64,000 bases of DNA from Liriodendron chinense. Lineage: Eukaryota > Streptophyta > Magnoliopsida > Magnoliales > Magnoliaceae. The translations under genes were made by a program, and so were the position numbers. The notes under the pieces are model-generated. The model was not told the origin of the DNA and searched no databases. It worked only from the letters and a program-made list of their open reading frames with translations. Position 1 is the stretch's first letter. Each line of letters starts with the position of its first letter. The stretch spans positions 82,501 through 146,500 of the forward strand of contig PVNU02002828.1 of the NCBI GenBank assembly GCA_003013855.2. Direction: 5' to 3'. This document shows, in pieces, positions 12,350 to 23,634 of this stretch.

Positions 12350-12874
12350 GGAGCGGATTAGGTGAGGCCGTCGTAACAGCTAACCAGGGCCACGTTGATG
12401 TATGTGTTTATATCCACACCGTACATCAGCCTTTCCAGCTCGTATCAGGGCATGGTCCCAAAAATTAAGCAGATTCAAGTCTCAAGTGGACCACACAGTA
12501 GGAATCGAATGCCCACCACTAAAAACTTCTTAGAGGCCACATAAGTTTTAGATCAAGCTGATATTTCTGTTTTCACTTCATCTATATCTGTGTGACCCTA
12601 TGAACGGGTTGGATGGCAAATAAACATTATGGTGGGCCCTCTAAAAATTTTAATGGTTGGTGTTCAATGACCATTGTTTCCTTTGTTGTGGTCCACTTGA
12701 GACTTAGATCCTTTTTTTTTTTCTTTTTTTTTTCTTTTTTTTTTATGACCATTCCTTTAAATGGGCTGAAAAAACTGATGGTCGGCCTAGATATGCAATA
12801 CATAAAACAATGTGGGTCCCACAGTCAGTGCCTCACCCACTAAGCTGTCACTCGGGGATCACCTAATCCGCTCC
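12350..12874. mobile_element. Foldback element, copy 7 with defined ends
   Basis: The ends are perfect inverted repeats of GGAGCGGATTAGGTG (12350) and its complement (ending 12874), giving a 525-bp element. The flanks gcttcctgg and ctcctgg may be a target duplication with one base lost, but this is not exact. A poly-T tract lies at about 12713-12745. Confidence 0.72.
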
Positions 12875-13421
12875 CTCCTGGCAGATCTGGATTCTGCAGG
12901 CCTGTGAAACCAGCAGGCTACAACCAACTGAACGGTTCAGATTCACAAGCCAAAAAATGGACTGGACTTGATGGTCAGCCTGAAAGGTCTGTCTGGATCT
13001 TTTAGGAGCTTTGCTATAATACATCCAAACGTATTGTCATAGACTCATAGGATAGGTTTGGGACTATAGCCTTTGGAAATTGGCATCACCTTCAAATGAT
13101 CCAAACCGTTTATATGATAATCAAAGTCCAAAATTGAAATATTACAACATTTTGTATTTAACCTATTTACGATGAATATGAGCGGTCTACATAACTTTTG
13201 AAAAATCAAATGGTTGAAGTATCCCAATATGAGATTTTTTTTTCTTTTCTTTTCAGGATATCCGGAATCGACTGTGATGCTAATCGTATGAATGGTTTGG
13301 ATCGTTACAAAGAACCCGATCGAACGGCTAAAGTTCTTGCGTATCTATTTCACTCCGTAGGGATGTATTCTAGCAAACCTCTATCATAAAAGAGAAAGAG
13401 ACTCGCGCGAGGAGATAGGGA
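12875..13421. other. Intergenic DNA, nothing recognised
   Basis: Unique-looking sequence between two foldback copies. Open frames at 13045-13227 (minus) and 13198-13389 (plus) are short, with no recognisable motif. Confidence 0.35.
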
Positions 13422-13912
13422 CGCAACTTAGCTGCTACCCGGACCGGCTATGTGGGTTTGACCCTGACCGCGGGGCCCACCTAGGTGTATGCATTGTATA
13501 TCCACGCCGTCCATCCATTTTTAAACATTATTTTTTTTCATGATTTTTAAAACGAAGCAGATACAAATCTCAAGTGGACCACACCACAGGAAACAGTGGT
13601 CATTGAATGACCTTCATTAAAAACTTCCTAGGGTCCGCCGTAATGTTTATTTGCTATCCAAAATGTTGATAAGCTCACAAAGAGCTAGATGAAGGGAAAA
13701 CACAAAACTTTTGTGGCCCACAAAAAGTTTTTTAATGGTCTATCACTGTTTCCTGTCGTGTGGTCTGCCTGAAATTTATATATGCTCCATTTTTGTGACC
13801 ATGAATTAAAATAATATGTAAAAATAAATGGACGGATAGGATATATAATTCATATATCTAGGTGGGCCTCACACCGCTGGTTCCAGGGTCGCAATTAAGT
13901 CGTGTCCGATTG
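13422..13912. mobile_element. Foldback element, copy 8
   Basis: Outer ends gggacgcaacttagctgc and gggtcgcaattaagtcg are inverted relatives. Inside them lie ggggcccacctaggtgtatg and its mirror tatctaggtgggcctcac. The central part holds aaaacttcctagggtccgcc and the reversed partner. Confidence 0.65.
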
Positions 13913-13929
13913 TACGTATCCACCGCCCA

Positions 13930-14374
13930 GCACGATAGCGGATTAGGTGAGACCCCGGCCTTACCCAAGACGGTGCAGCCCTTACCGTGGGGCCCACCGT
14001 GATGTATGTATTATATATCCAAGCCGTCCATCCGTTTTTACATATCATTTAGTTACTTAGTCCAAAAGTGAAGCAGATCCAATTATCAGGTGGACCATAC
14101 CGTAAGAAATAGTAGTGATTGACCGTCCTGCCATTAAAAACTTCTTTAGGGGCACCTTAATGTTTCCTTAGTGTTTATGTACCATCCAATCTGTTGATAA
14201 GGTCACATAACCCTGGATGAAGGTAAAAATAAATATTAGCTTGATCCAAAACTTTTGTGGCCTATTAATGGTCAATCAACATTGTTTCCTATGGTATGGT
14301 CCACCTGATAATTAGATTTGTTCCATTTTTTGAATAATGTCTTAAAAAGACATGAAATAACGGATGAACCGCAT

Positions 14375-14438
<64 letters not shown>

Positions 14439-14500
14439 AGGTGGGCCCATGCTAAGGGCCGGACAGTCTTGGGTGAGGCCGGGATCTCACTTAATCCACC
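13930..14500. mobile_element. Foldback element, copy 9, with AT expansion
   Basis: The left end is agcggattaggtgagacc, tcacc-like cttacccaagacggtgcagc and ggggcccaccgtgatgtatg. The right end mirrors these as aaggtgggcccatgc, cagtcttgggtgaggcc and ctcacttaatccacc. The right arm holds a 60-bp pure AT run. The large MULE inserted immediately beside its right end. Confidence 0.7.
14377..14436. repeat. AT microsatellite
   Basis: Thirty uninterrupted at dinucleotides lie inside the right arm of foldback copy 9, where other copies read ggatataxaatacatacatc. The expansion apparently grew from that native segment. Confidence 0.9.
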
Positions 14501-14507
14501 CTACAAT
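14499..14507. other. 9-bp target duplication, left
   Basis: CCCTACAAT precedes the left end of the giant MULE and recurs exactly at 32993-33001 after its right end. Nine base pairs is the standard target duplication of Mutator transposition. Confidence 0.85.
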
Positions 14508-14788
14508 GGGATTTTTACTATATTAGCCTCGAGGTGTGGCCATTTTAACTAAAAATTCAATTTCTCATACCATCTTGCCAAAGTGGCCTTTTCACAAGAA
14601 TTTGAAATATTTGTGGTCGGTTTTGCCCCTCTGACCAGCTGTTGACGTACGAAGCTGCTTTTCGCACGGGGCTTTTTCTCAAGGGGATTGTGGGGCCCAC
14701 AAAATCATCGATTTTGGCCATCGGATAGCCAATTTGATCCGCTCATATGAAATGGGGCATTTTCAAACCCACGCGAGAGGTTTTTGCA
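14508..14788 (+). repeat. Left terminal inverted repeat of the MULE
   Basis: Starts GGGATTTTTACTATATTAGC and ends at ggtttttgca. By eye it differs from the right repeat at about seven positions in 280, several of them C/T or G/A changes. The high identity points to a fairly recent insertion relative to the other repeats here. Confidence 0.88.
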
Positions 14789-15258
14789 TTCATTTTTAGG
14801 TGATGTGTGGTCAACAAAAGTCTTGACGTTTCTCCTTCTTTCTAAATTCTTTTCTAATGGTATGGTCCACCCATACTAAATTTTATCTTCATATTTTCAG
14901 ATGATATAGTAGTTTAAAATCCTTCTTGTACGAACGGATTGGATTTCTTCTGCCACCATCTAATGGGCCCTACATACGAACGGTTTTTGGTTTGTAAATG
15001 GTGGGGCCGTTGGCTCGTAGCCATTTGCTCAGAAACAAGAAAGCTTCTCCAAGCCTTTGGTAGGGAACACCACCAGTCACGACATAGGGGACCACCACCT
15101 TTTCCTTCTAAGAAAACGACCTCCGGCCGTTGCTCCTTCTTCCGTGGGACCCACACCGACACCTCAAATCTTCTCTCAGTGCGACTGATATGGCGTGTAG
15201 AGGTAACAATGCGTATTATTTTAATTATTTCTCCTGCGTATTATTCGAAAGTCTTCCT
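14789..15258. other. MULE sub-terminal region, left
   Basis: Non-coding sequence between terminal repeat and first array. It shares only a short match (tttgtaaatggtggggcc) with the complementary region near the right end, so the strict inverted repeat stops at 14788. A plus-strand open frame at 14939-15310 has no recognisable domain and a minus-strand shadow. Confidence 0.45.
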
Positions 15259-15926
15259 TGGATCCCTCGAGCACTGTGGAATTCCCTTTGTAACTGTGGA
15301 TTCCTACTGATCACTGTGGAATCCCCCTGAGCACTATGGTTTCCCACTGAGCAGTGTGGAATCCCCCAAGCACTGTGGATTCCCACTGAGCAGTCTTGAA
15401 ACCCTTAGGTACTGTGTAATCCCCCTGAGCACTGTGGATTCCCACAGAGCAGTGTGGAATCCCCATGAGTTCTGCGGATTTCCACTGACCACCGTGGAAT
15501 CCCCCAGGTACTGTGGAACCTCCCTGAGCACTGTGGATTCCCACAGAGCAGTGTGGAATCCCCATGAGTTCTGTGGATTCCCACTGATCACCATGGAATC
15601 CCCCAGGTACTGTGGAACCCCCGTGAGCACTGTGGATTCCCACTGAGCATTGTGGAATCCCCATGAGTTCTGTGGATTCGTATTGAGCACTGTGGAATCC
15701 CCCTGGCACTATGGAATCCCCCTGATAACTCTGGATTCGTACTGATCACTGTGGAATCCCCCTGGCACTGTGGAATCCCCCGTGAGCACTGTGGATTCCC
15801 ACTAAGCACTGTGGAATCCTTAGGCATTGTGGATTCCCACTGAGCAATGTGGAGTCCCCCAGGCATAGTGGATTCCCAATGAGCATTGTGGAATTCGGCT
15901 TGCATTGTGGATTCCCCCTAAGCAGT
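15259..15926 (+). repeat. 20-bp tandem array A1 (outer subtype)
   Basis: About 33 diverged units of a 20-bp repeat, typified by CACTGTGGATTCCCACTGAG. Many units read gtggaatccccctgag in alternation, which suggests a 40-bp higher-order period. It is the plus-orientation partner of array A6. Confidence 0.88.
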
Positions 15927-16012
15927 ATGTGTTACATCCATCAAGGTGAACCATTTGAAGGGCCCCGATAACCTTTGGTTGGATTCTAAAATAAACATTT
16001 CAATGGCGCCAA

Positions 16013-16560
16013 TAGAGGTGGGCACAAACCAAGCCAGCTCGAAAACTAAACCAAGCCTCATAGTGAAGCTCCTTAAAAAAAAAAAACAAAAGCAAGCTCA
16101 AACTAGGGTAATACCGGGTCCATATGGCTGGAAGCTCTGTTCAATCCACCTTGGTTCAAATCAGCTTGGTTTGATTCGACTTAATTCTGTTCGTAGATCA
16201 TAAGTTCATTGTTTCTTGTGGTGTGATCCACTTGAACTTTGTTTATGATTTCAAGATCATGTCCTAAAATGATATGTAAAGATGGATGGCATGGATAATA
16301 CATATACATGATGACATGAATAATACATAATACATAATACATATAGAAGGCCACTTGATGTTCCCATGCAGTTGTAAAATTATGCTCCTGAACTTTTGTT
16401 TCGAACAGCCTCTTACATGGATAACATGAATAATACATAATACATAATACATATAATACACATACACAAACCAAGCCATTCCACAAACCGGGGAGGCATA
16501 AAAACAAGCCAAAGCAAAGTAGGGCTAACACCGCCCGGCTCGGATCGTTTCCCACCTCTA
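16013..16560. mobile_element. hAT-like non-autonomous element inside the MULE
   Basis: The left end tagaggtgggcacaaac and right end gtttcccacctcta are imperfect inverted repeats with hAT-style TAGAGGTGGG termini. The 8-bp flanks ggcgccaa and tgcaccaa agree at six of eight positions, a decayed duplication. The interior holds a foldback fragment and several runs of taatacataatacatat. It sits just upstream of the first recognised exon of the protease gene, so it may have separated that exon from a leader exon or promoter. Confidence 0.6.
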
Positions 16561-16675
16561 TGCACCAATTACCCTCGAATGTGTATTTATTATATGTTTA
16601 TGGTTAATTCATGTATTTCAACTTATTATACATTATTCATTGTACTAATTGTTTCAACACATATCCACAGGTGGC

Positions 16676-19582
16676 ATGAATGAGAGGAAGCCGAGTCCTT
16701 GCCCAGATTATTTTGCTAAGAAGGTGGCAGCAAAATGTTCAGTTGAATTTTTAACTCCACTGAAGGCTGCATTTGATGGGTGTAAAAATTGCAGAGATTT
16801 ATTCCGATCGACTTGCTTTGGATATTTGCTAGACTTTAATGAAAGCAAATTCATATTTCATGGACCAATCATCCATGCGTTGATGCAGAGACATCTCGGT
16901 GACCTACGGTTCAAAATCCATGATTCCATCATCCGTTTTGGTGAGATGAATTACACATTAATTATGGGATTGAAGTGGGTACCGTACGAGCCAAAAGAAG
17001 AGAAGCACGAGTTACGAGACCGGTACTTTCAGAATTACGATCATATTATAAAGAAAGACTTAATGGAAACTTTTGAAAGTCTCGTAGAGTCGAAAAGACA
17101 TTCGCATGTCGTGAAATTAGCCCTACTATTATGCGTGGTGAATTTAATCGTTGGATTGCCGGGAAAGAATAAATGTGTGGAGGAATATATTAGTTTAGCA
17201 AATAGTATCGATGATTTTAATAACTATCCTTGGGGTCGAGTTGGCTACGAAATCTTGAAGTACCATGCCAACACGGCAATAATGACCCACTATCCAGATA
17301 CGTACGTTTTTTGTGGCAACACATTTGCCCTTCAGGTAACTTCAGTATTGTATTCTATGAATTTGTACATTCCAAATACACGATATATTACCTTATATTA
17401 TTCATTTCCTTTTGTATTCTTGACTCGACAGGTTTGGGCATACGAGTCCTTCCCACCTCTAACCGGCTCAAATCGTTGGGCTTCGAGAATGAGTGTTATA
17501 CATATTCCGCGATTTCTCAATTGGAAAATGAACATGATAGTGCGGTCTGCGAGCGTTTCTAAAACCTTTGAAAAAGATTCGGTGATATGCATGGAACGTA
17601 GTGTGACGGTGAATTTTGTCCTTTTGAACATTACTTTTATGTTCTAATAATTGCACTCATGTTCATCGTGTAGTTTGTGAGCACCGGGCCCCTCATTCCC
17701 ACAGCAGATGAGGAGGAACTTGATGCTGTTATAGATGTTCAAAGACTTCTTCGAAACACGACGTTAATAAGTGAGAAGATGTCAAAGAAGAACATGGATA
17801 GACGACAAGAAGCTATTGAGATTAAATCAGATGAAAAGTCTACATGGAATAAATTGTATAAGATATTATTGAATAAGGTAAGTAAATATGAGAACGAAGT
17901 AGCCAAAGTGAAGGAGGAAAATCAGAAATTAGGTGAAAAAGTTTCTCGTCTTGAGGCCGAATTGGAGGCGGTGAAGGTATTTTCAATTCTAATTGTGCCA
18001 CACTGGTAATTTACAATGCGATTTAGATACTAACCAAGTATATATCGTGTGTCTTCAGGGAAAATGCACCGCCGATGAACGGGATGGAGAGGAAGTACAG
18101 CCTCATACAATTCAGCGTACTCCGGAGGCATATGGTTATCATAACTTGGATGATGTAGAGGTTTGCACTTCCCTTGTCCTGTATTCTGGGGGTCATTCAA
18201 AATTTGTGACACCTCCTGATTTCACGTGCGGGGTAGCGGGAGACGATAATATGAAGCCCGTTCGTGCCCGACAACCTTCAAGGTTCCAACGCAGCCCATT
18301 CACGGAACCTGGCACCAAGTCCGACTTCGGCTTCACAGACGTACCAGGATTTATGAACCCTTTGAGACAGCTATCGCCTAGTGAATACAGTATTGTCAAA
18401 GCCGCTTACGATTCCGGTGACCATTATTGGTTGCATTATATATGGGATAATGCATGGGTTGATGATGGGGTAAGCCGCAGTTCAATGTAGGTTTCATTGT
18501 CGATAACTCTTTCATTGACTGTCGATTTTTACTGATGAATAATTCTTTACACAGTGCATCAACGCGTGCATGGATTTTCTGACGGATCGCAGAGCACATT
18601 ATCCTGCTGCGTACCCCCAGGATTGCTTATTTGTGTCCACTTGGTTCTGAGTAAATATTCCTAATAAGAAGAAGAATGATATGATCATATGCAGTAATAA
18701 TTCTGTCTGAAATTTATAGTTTTCTCTTATCGTACTTAAACAGGTATTGTTCCAGAAAGATGTCAACAGCATATGTAAATATGCTGCAGGTGACCACAGT
18801 ACTAGGGAGACGATGCTGAATGGACTTAATCCATCGGTTGTGGCCCTCGTTGCTCGGTCGGCAAAGCCCATGTGGCAATACGAGACGGTTTGTCTACAAT
18901 TATGTATGTACTTTTCATGGAATGCGCACGGTAGAGATATGTGCTTATAATAGTTCTCATGTACTTTGTAGGTCTACTTTCCTGTCCACGTTCACGAATC
19001 GCACTGGACTTTAATAGTAGTTTATCCAATGAAGAGACAAGTTTGGTTGATCGACAGTATAGCCACCACTTGGAAGAAAATTTTCAAATCGTATGCACGT
19101 GGATTCACATATGGGCTTCGATGGTTATTTCATATATGTGATGACGGGAATCCTTTCTGGGAAGTTGAATGGCATTTTGATATAGTCGATGGGACCCCAA
19201 AACAAACAAATAGTGATGAATGTGGGGTATACGTCATGAAAGCTATGGACTTCCTATGCAGCGGGTTGGATGTACAGTTTACTCCGGTAAGGTTACATTG
19301 TCCGGAAGTCTAATCATCATGTCCTTCAACCGCTATTAACTCATTACGTTGTATTTTCAATCATAGGAAGAAGTCCCTAATTTCATGCAAACAATAGCCT
19401 TCGACTTACTTCAGTTCAAGTTGAAAGGAATGACAAGACCGGTACAATTATCTTTAGATGAAGATATTGTAGAAGTCATCGAAAGCGGTCTATCAACAAC
19501 GAAGAATGGTATACCTGCAGCGAAAGATATTCCAAGGAAGCCGCGAACAAAAACATCTTACCATGGAAGAGAGCATGTGTAG
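16676..19582 (+). CDS. DUF1985 / Ulp1-type cysteine protease gene of the MULE
   Basis: Multi-exon gene. Probable exons: 16676-17335, 17432-17581 (or to 17608), 17674-17976, 18059-18469, 18555-18632 or -18650, 18744-18887, 18972-19286 and 19367-19582; apart from the uncertain ends, each junction has GT-AG signals and keeps phase. The first exon has a DUF1985-like block (YLLDFNESKFIFHG; IIRFGEMNYTLIMGLKW). A charged coiled-coil-like segment follows (codons from 17700). The last three exons form a Ulp1 (C48) fold with the full catalytic set: His in HESHWTL, Asp in VWLIDSI, Gln and Cys in PKQTNSDECGVYV. Family members cleave SUMO or related tags. If the exon ending at 18650 uses the better donor (gtaaat), it finishes with an in-frame TGA; the donor at 18633 avoids it. 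An acceptor-like cacag at 16666-16670 suggests an upstream exon I cannot place. Such genes are known as MULE cargo in plants. Confidence 0.8.
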
Positions 19583-19786
19583 GATTAAATATTCAACTAA
19601 TACATATGTAATTCAATTTGTACATCACTATGTAATTCAATTTGTACAGCACTATTAAATATTCAATTATTTTTATTTTTTCAGGTGAAAAGTAATTCAC
19701 TTTGTACTTTGAATAAATACATACTGAAGACTCGATTACTTGTAATCTGCACATGCATTTTTTTCCCGTACAACATCCATTATCGA
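19583..19786. other. Short AT-rich spacer after the protease gene
   Basis: Holds repeats of gtaattcaatttgtacat, possibly a 3' untranslated region. The 20-bp array A2 begins directly after it. Confidence 0.4.
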
Positions 19787-20963
19787 TCCCCACAGAAGAA
19801 TATGGATTCCCACAGAGCACTATGGAATCCCACAGACCAATATGGAATCCCGTAGAGCACTGTGGAATCCCACAGACCGATATTGAATCCCACAAAACAA
19901 TATGGAATCCCACAGGGCACTATGGATTCCCACAGGGCATTATGGATTCTCACAGAGCACTCGGAATCCCACAGAGCACTATGGATTCCCACAGAGCACT
20001 TGGATTCCCACAGGGTATTATGGAATCCCTTAGAGCGCTATGGATTCCCACAGAGCACTATGGATTCCCACAGAGCACTATGAATCCCATAGGGCACTAT
20101 GGAATCCCACAGACCAATATGGAATCCCAGAGAGCACTGTGGAATCCCACAGACCAATATTAAATCCCACAAAACAATATGGAATCCCACAGGGCACTAT
20201 GGATTCCCACAGAGCACTATGGATTCCCACAGACCACTTGGATTCCCACAGGGCACTATGGATTCCCACAGACCGCTTTGGATTCCCACAGGGCACATTA
20301 GATTCCCACAGGGCACTATGGATTCCCACAGAGCACTATGGATTCCCACAGGGCACATTGGATTCCCACAGGGCACTATGGATTTCCACAGAGCACTATG
20401 GATTCCATAGGGCACTATGGATTCCCACAGAGCACTATGGATTCCCACAGATCACTATGATTCCCACAGGGCACTATTGATTCCCACAGGGCACTATGGA
20501 TTCCCAAAGGGCAGTATGGATTCCCACAGGGCACTTTGGATTCCCACAAGGCACTATGGATTCCCACAGACCGCTTTGGATTCCCACAGGGCACTATGGA
20601 TTCCCACAGATCACTATGATTCCCACAGGGCACTATGGATTCCCACAGGGCGCTATGGATTCCCACAGGGCAGTATGGATTCCCATAGGGCACTTCGGAT
20701 TCCCACAAGGCACTATGGATTCCCACAGACCGCTTTGGATTCCCACAGGGCACTATGATTCCCACATGGCGCTATGGATTCTCACAGGGCACTCTGGATT
20801 CCCACAGGGCACTCTGGATTCCCACAGGGCACTCTGGATTCCCACAGACCGCTTTGGATTCCCACAGGGCACTATGGATTCCCACAGAGCACTTGGATTC
20901 CCACAGGGCACTATGGATTCCCACAGACCACTTGGATTCCCACAGGGCACTATGGATTCCCAC
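19787..20963 (+). repeat. 20-bp tandem array A2 (inner subtype, longest)
   Basis: About 59 units of a 20-bp repeat, typical unit GGATTCCCACAGGGCACTAT, with occasional 18- and 19-bp units. Variants (cagagcac, cagaccgctt) recur at regular distances, pointing to higher-order amplification. Because stops are almost absent in the unit, all frames stay open for hundreds of bases and mimic coding regions. Confidence 0.92.
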
Positions 20964-21484
20964 GTAAAATTTGAAGTCTATTGTGTTGAATGCTTTTGTG
21001 TGATTGATTGCATCTTGTTACTCATTTGATTTTGCGTTGCTTCACGGTTTCGGCGTTCCGCTTACGCTGCCGGCTTTTTCCAACATATGGATCGTGGAGT
21101 TTTCCCAAATTGTCATTGACGGACACAGAAGGTCCTTGCACACGTGTCATATGTAAATGAGATCTATACTATTCATTTTTTGGGCCTTACCATGAAGGAT
21201 CAATAGATTAACAGTTACGGTTATTAGACGATTCGAATGATTACGACCATTGGATATGAACCAATTACTTATCAATGGTCCATGTGTCATCCACCAAGTT
21301 AACAAGAGAGACGGAGAGGATTTAGTGGGTAGGTAGGTTTTGCATTGAAAATTGGGTTGGAAGCGAATATGATAGAGACATCTATCTACGGCACATGTTG
21401 GGGGGAAAGTAACTGCTAATCGGTGCTGTGTGAGCTCCACCGTGATGTATGTGATTCATCCATGTTATTCATCCATTTTCTCAG
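20964..21484. other. Spacer between arrays, with a foldback fragment
   Basis: Non-coding. Bases 21420-21484 are the left arm of a foldback element (gctccaccgtgatgtatgtg, then ttcatccattttctcaga) cut off exactly where array A3 starts. Confidence 0.5.
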
Positions 21485-21944
21485 ACTGCTTTGGATTCCC
21501 ACAGGGCACTTTGGATTCCCACAGGGCACTATGAATTCCTACAGAGCACTTGGGATTCCCACAGGGCACTTCGGATTCCCACAGGGCACTATGGATTCCC
21601 ACAGGGCACTTCGGATTCCCACAGGGCACTATGGATTCCCACAGGGCACTTCGATTCCCACAGGGCACTTCGGATTCCCACAGGGCACTCTGGATTCCCA
21701 CAGGGCACTATGGATTCCCACAGGGCACTATGAATTCCCACAGAGCACTTGGGATTCCCACAGATCACTATGAATCCCATAGGGCACTTGGGATTCCCAC
21801 AGGGCACTATGGATTCCCATAGGGCACTTGGGATTCCCACAGGGCACTATGGATTCCCACAGGGCACTTGGGATTCCCACAGGGCACTATGGATTCCCAC
21901 AGGGCACTTTGGATTCCCATAGGACACTTGGGATTCCCACAGAT
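21485..21944 (+). repeat. 20-bp tandem array A3 (inner subtype)
   Basis: About 23 units in the same orientation as A2, with frequent 21-bp variants ending cacttgg. It ends at cccacagatcttcg. Confidence 0.9.
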
Positions 21945-22231
21945 CTTCGTACCCTTCACCGTCAGTTATTCTACAGACAATTGCATGTGGACTGCAGGCA
22001 GTACTCTGTTCCCCACCTTATCTCATAGGACTGAGGCACGCGTATATAGATTGCACACATGTGGAGACTCCATTGGCAAGCATAAACGTGCGCATTGACG
22101 TGAGATGGGACATGTTCTAAAGCCAGGTCTTGACCTATGTCTAATTTCCTCGCACGGATTGTGATGGTCCATACGTATGCATTCCAAATTTGTAAACGTG
22201 CGTGCATCTAAATTATAACAAACCGTATGTG

Positions 22232-22497
22232 TGGAAGCAGATTGCTTACTGAGTAAACTCTATTAGACCCACCGTGATTTACTTATTTTATCCTATCTGT
22301 CTATCTAATATTTGTGTTTTGCCTTCATCCATGTCTTTGTGATCCTATGGAGAAGTTGGATGACAAATAAGCATTAGTACATTACACCCATTGTTCCCCG
22401 TGGTAGACACGTGATATATGACATGCATTCACAGTGGGCCCAATGTATTTTACTCAGTATAATAAAAGTTTACTAAGTTACTCAGTGCCTAATCCGT
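22232..22497. mobile_element. Internally deleted foldback element
   Basis: Left end attgcttactgagtaaactc and right end actaagttactcagtgcc are mirrored, with gacccaccgtgattt and cacagtgggccc inside. Most of the central part is missing, leaving about 265 bp. Confidence 0.6.
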
Positions 22498-22710
22498 TTT
22501 GAAACCGTTTATTTGATGGGACCCACTTCAGATGAGTCAAAAACCAATGGTCACAATGAGTTGGTCTTCAAACTGGCTGGTTGGTGGAGTTGTTAGACAA
22601 GTGAACACATGAGGTTATCTTCACTCAATTTGAACTTGGCCCGGCCTGCTTCGAAATTTCCAACGAAACCGATCCCAATTCGAACCACATTTTACTGGAG
22701 CAAACCAAAC

Positions 22711-22909
22711 TCGGATTCCCACGGGGCACTATAGATTCCTACAGGCCTCTGTAGATTCCCACAGAGCACAATGGATTCCCACAGGCCAGTGTGGATTCCC
22801 ACAGGCCACTTTGGATTCTCACTGAGCATTTTCGATTCCCACAGAGCAATATGGATTCCCACAGAGCAATATTGCTTCTCATAGGGCACTATGAATTTCC
22901 ACAGAGCTG
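22711..22909 (+). repeat. 20-bp tandem array A4 (short, diverged)
   Basis: About ten units in plus orientation with more substitutions than A2 or A3 (for example gattctcactgagcatttt). Confidence 0.85.
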
Positions 22910-22974
22910 CCTTTTGGGTTTGACATGTGTTAAAATGCATGACAACCAAAATCGTTTTGCACAATGAGGGGAGC

Positions 22975-23330
22975 AGTCGTCGGTCAACCGACGGACACCT
23001 TCGGCCCGCCGAAGTAGGCCATCGGTTCCAACCGACAAGACGAGATCGCGCCGAAGATTAAGTACATGTACTTAGTCGGCTAACCGAAGAAGATAGTCGG
23101 TCCGCCGACAATTCGTCCAGTGTACATCGGTTTTGACCGAAGGTCTTCGATTTTTTCATAAGTTCAGTGCTTTTATTTTCGGCACGCCGATGAATTTTTC
23201 GGTCCACCGAGTGATTGTCCAGCGTACTTCGGTTCCCGCCGAAGGTCTTCGGTATGTAGCATAGTTCAAGATATACTTTCCTTCGGCTCGTCGATCACGA
23301 CTTCAGTCCACCGACGGACACGAAGTACCT
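22975..23330. promoter_or_regulatory. Palindrome cluster upstream of the central MULE gene
   Basis: Repeated short imperfect palindromes: ttcggcccgccgaag, tcggttccaaccga, ttcggcacgccgatg, ttcggtccaccgag, ttcggttcccgccgaagg. They resemble the cluster in the solo LTR at 7689-7975 in motif, density and position before a pyrimidine-rich leader. A promoter role, and shared descent with the LTR, are inference. Confidence 0.5.
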
Positions 23331-23634
23331 TTTTAAAAAAGGTTAAGAAAGGATCCGACCCCACATTCCAACGGTTTTTCGTTCTCCCTCTCAAAGTACC
23401 TATCTCCCCTACACGACGTACACCTCTTCCAACCGTTCTTCTCCACTAGAGTGGCTCTGAACAGCACTTGACGGCTACAACTCTCGAAGCTCTGCACGGA
23501 TTTTAGGTAAAATCAGATCTCGTTTTGGGTTCCCCATTAAGATTGGTGAGTTGCAAAGAAGAGAAGAAGCTACTATGGCCGGTTTCCTTTCTTCAGTTGC
23601 ATCTTTTGTTCTTCTTCCTTTCTTCGTTGCTATA

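Noticed and set aside
14364..14552. Plus-strand frame with an Ile-Tyr repeat
   Set aside because: It is the AT microsatellite translated.
15311..15905. Long open frames over array A1 on both strands, and similar frames over A2, A3, A5 and A6
   Set aside because: They follow from a 20-bp repeat without stop codons; all frames are open, no start context or domain is seen, and the peptides are only the repeat translated.
17468..17656. Minus-strand frames opposite the protease gene
   Set aside because: Shadows of the spliced plus-strand gene, which has clear domain content.
19787..21944. CRISPR-like appearance of short regular repeats
   Set aside because: There are no unique spacers between repeats, the units are diverged, and the setting is a plant transposon.
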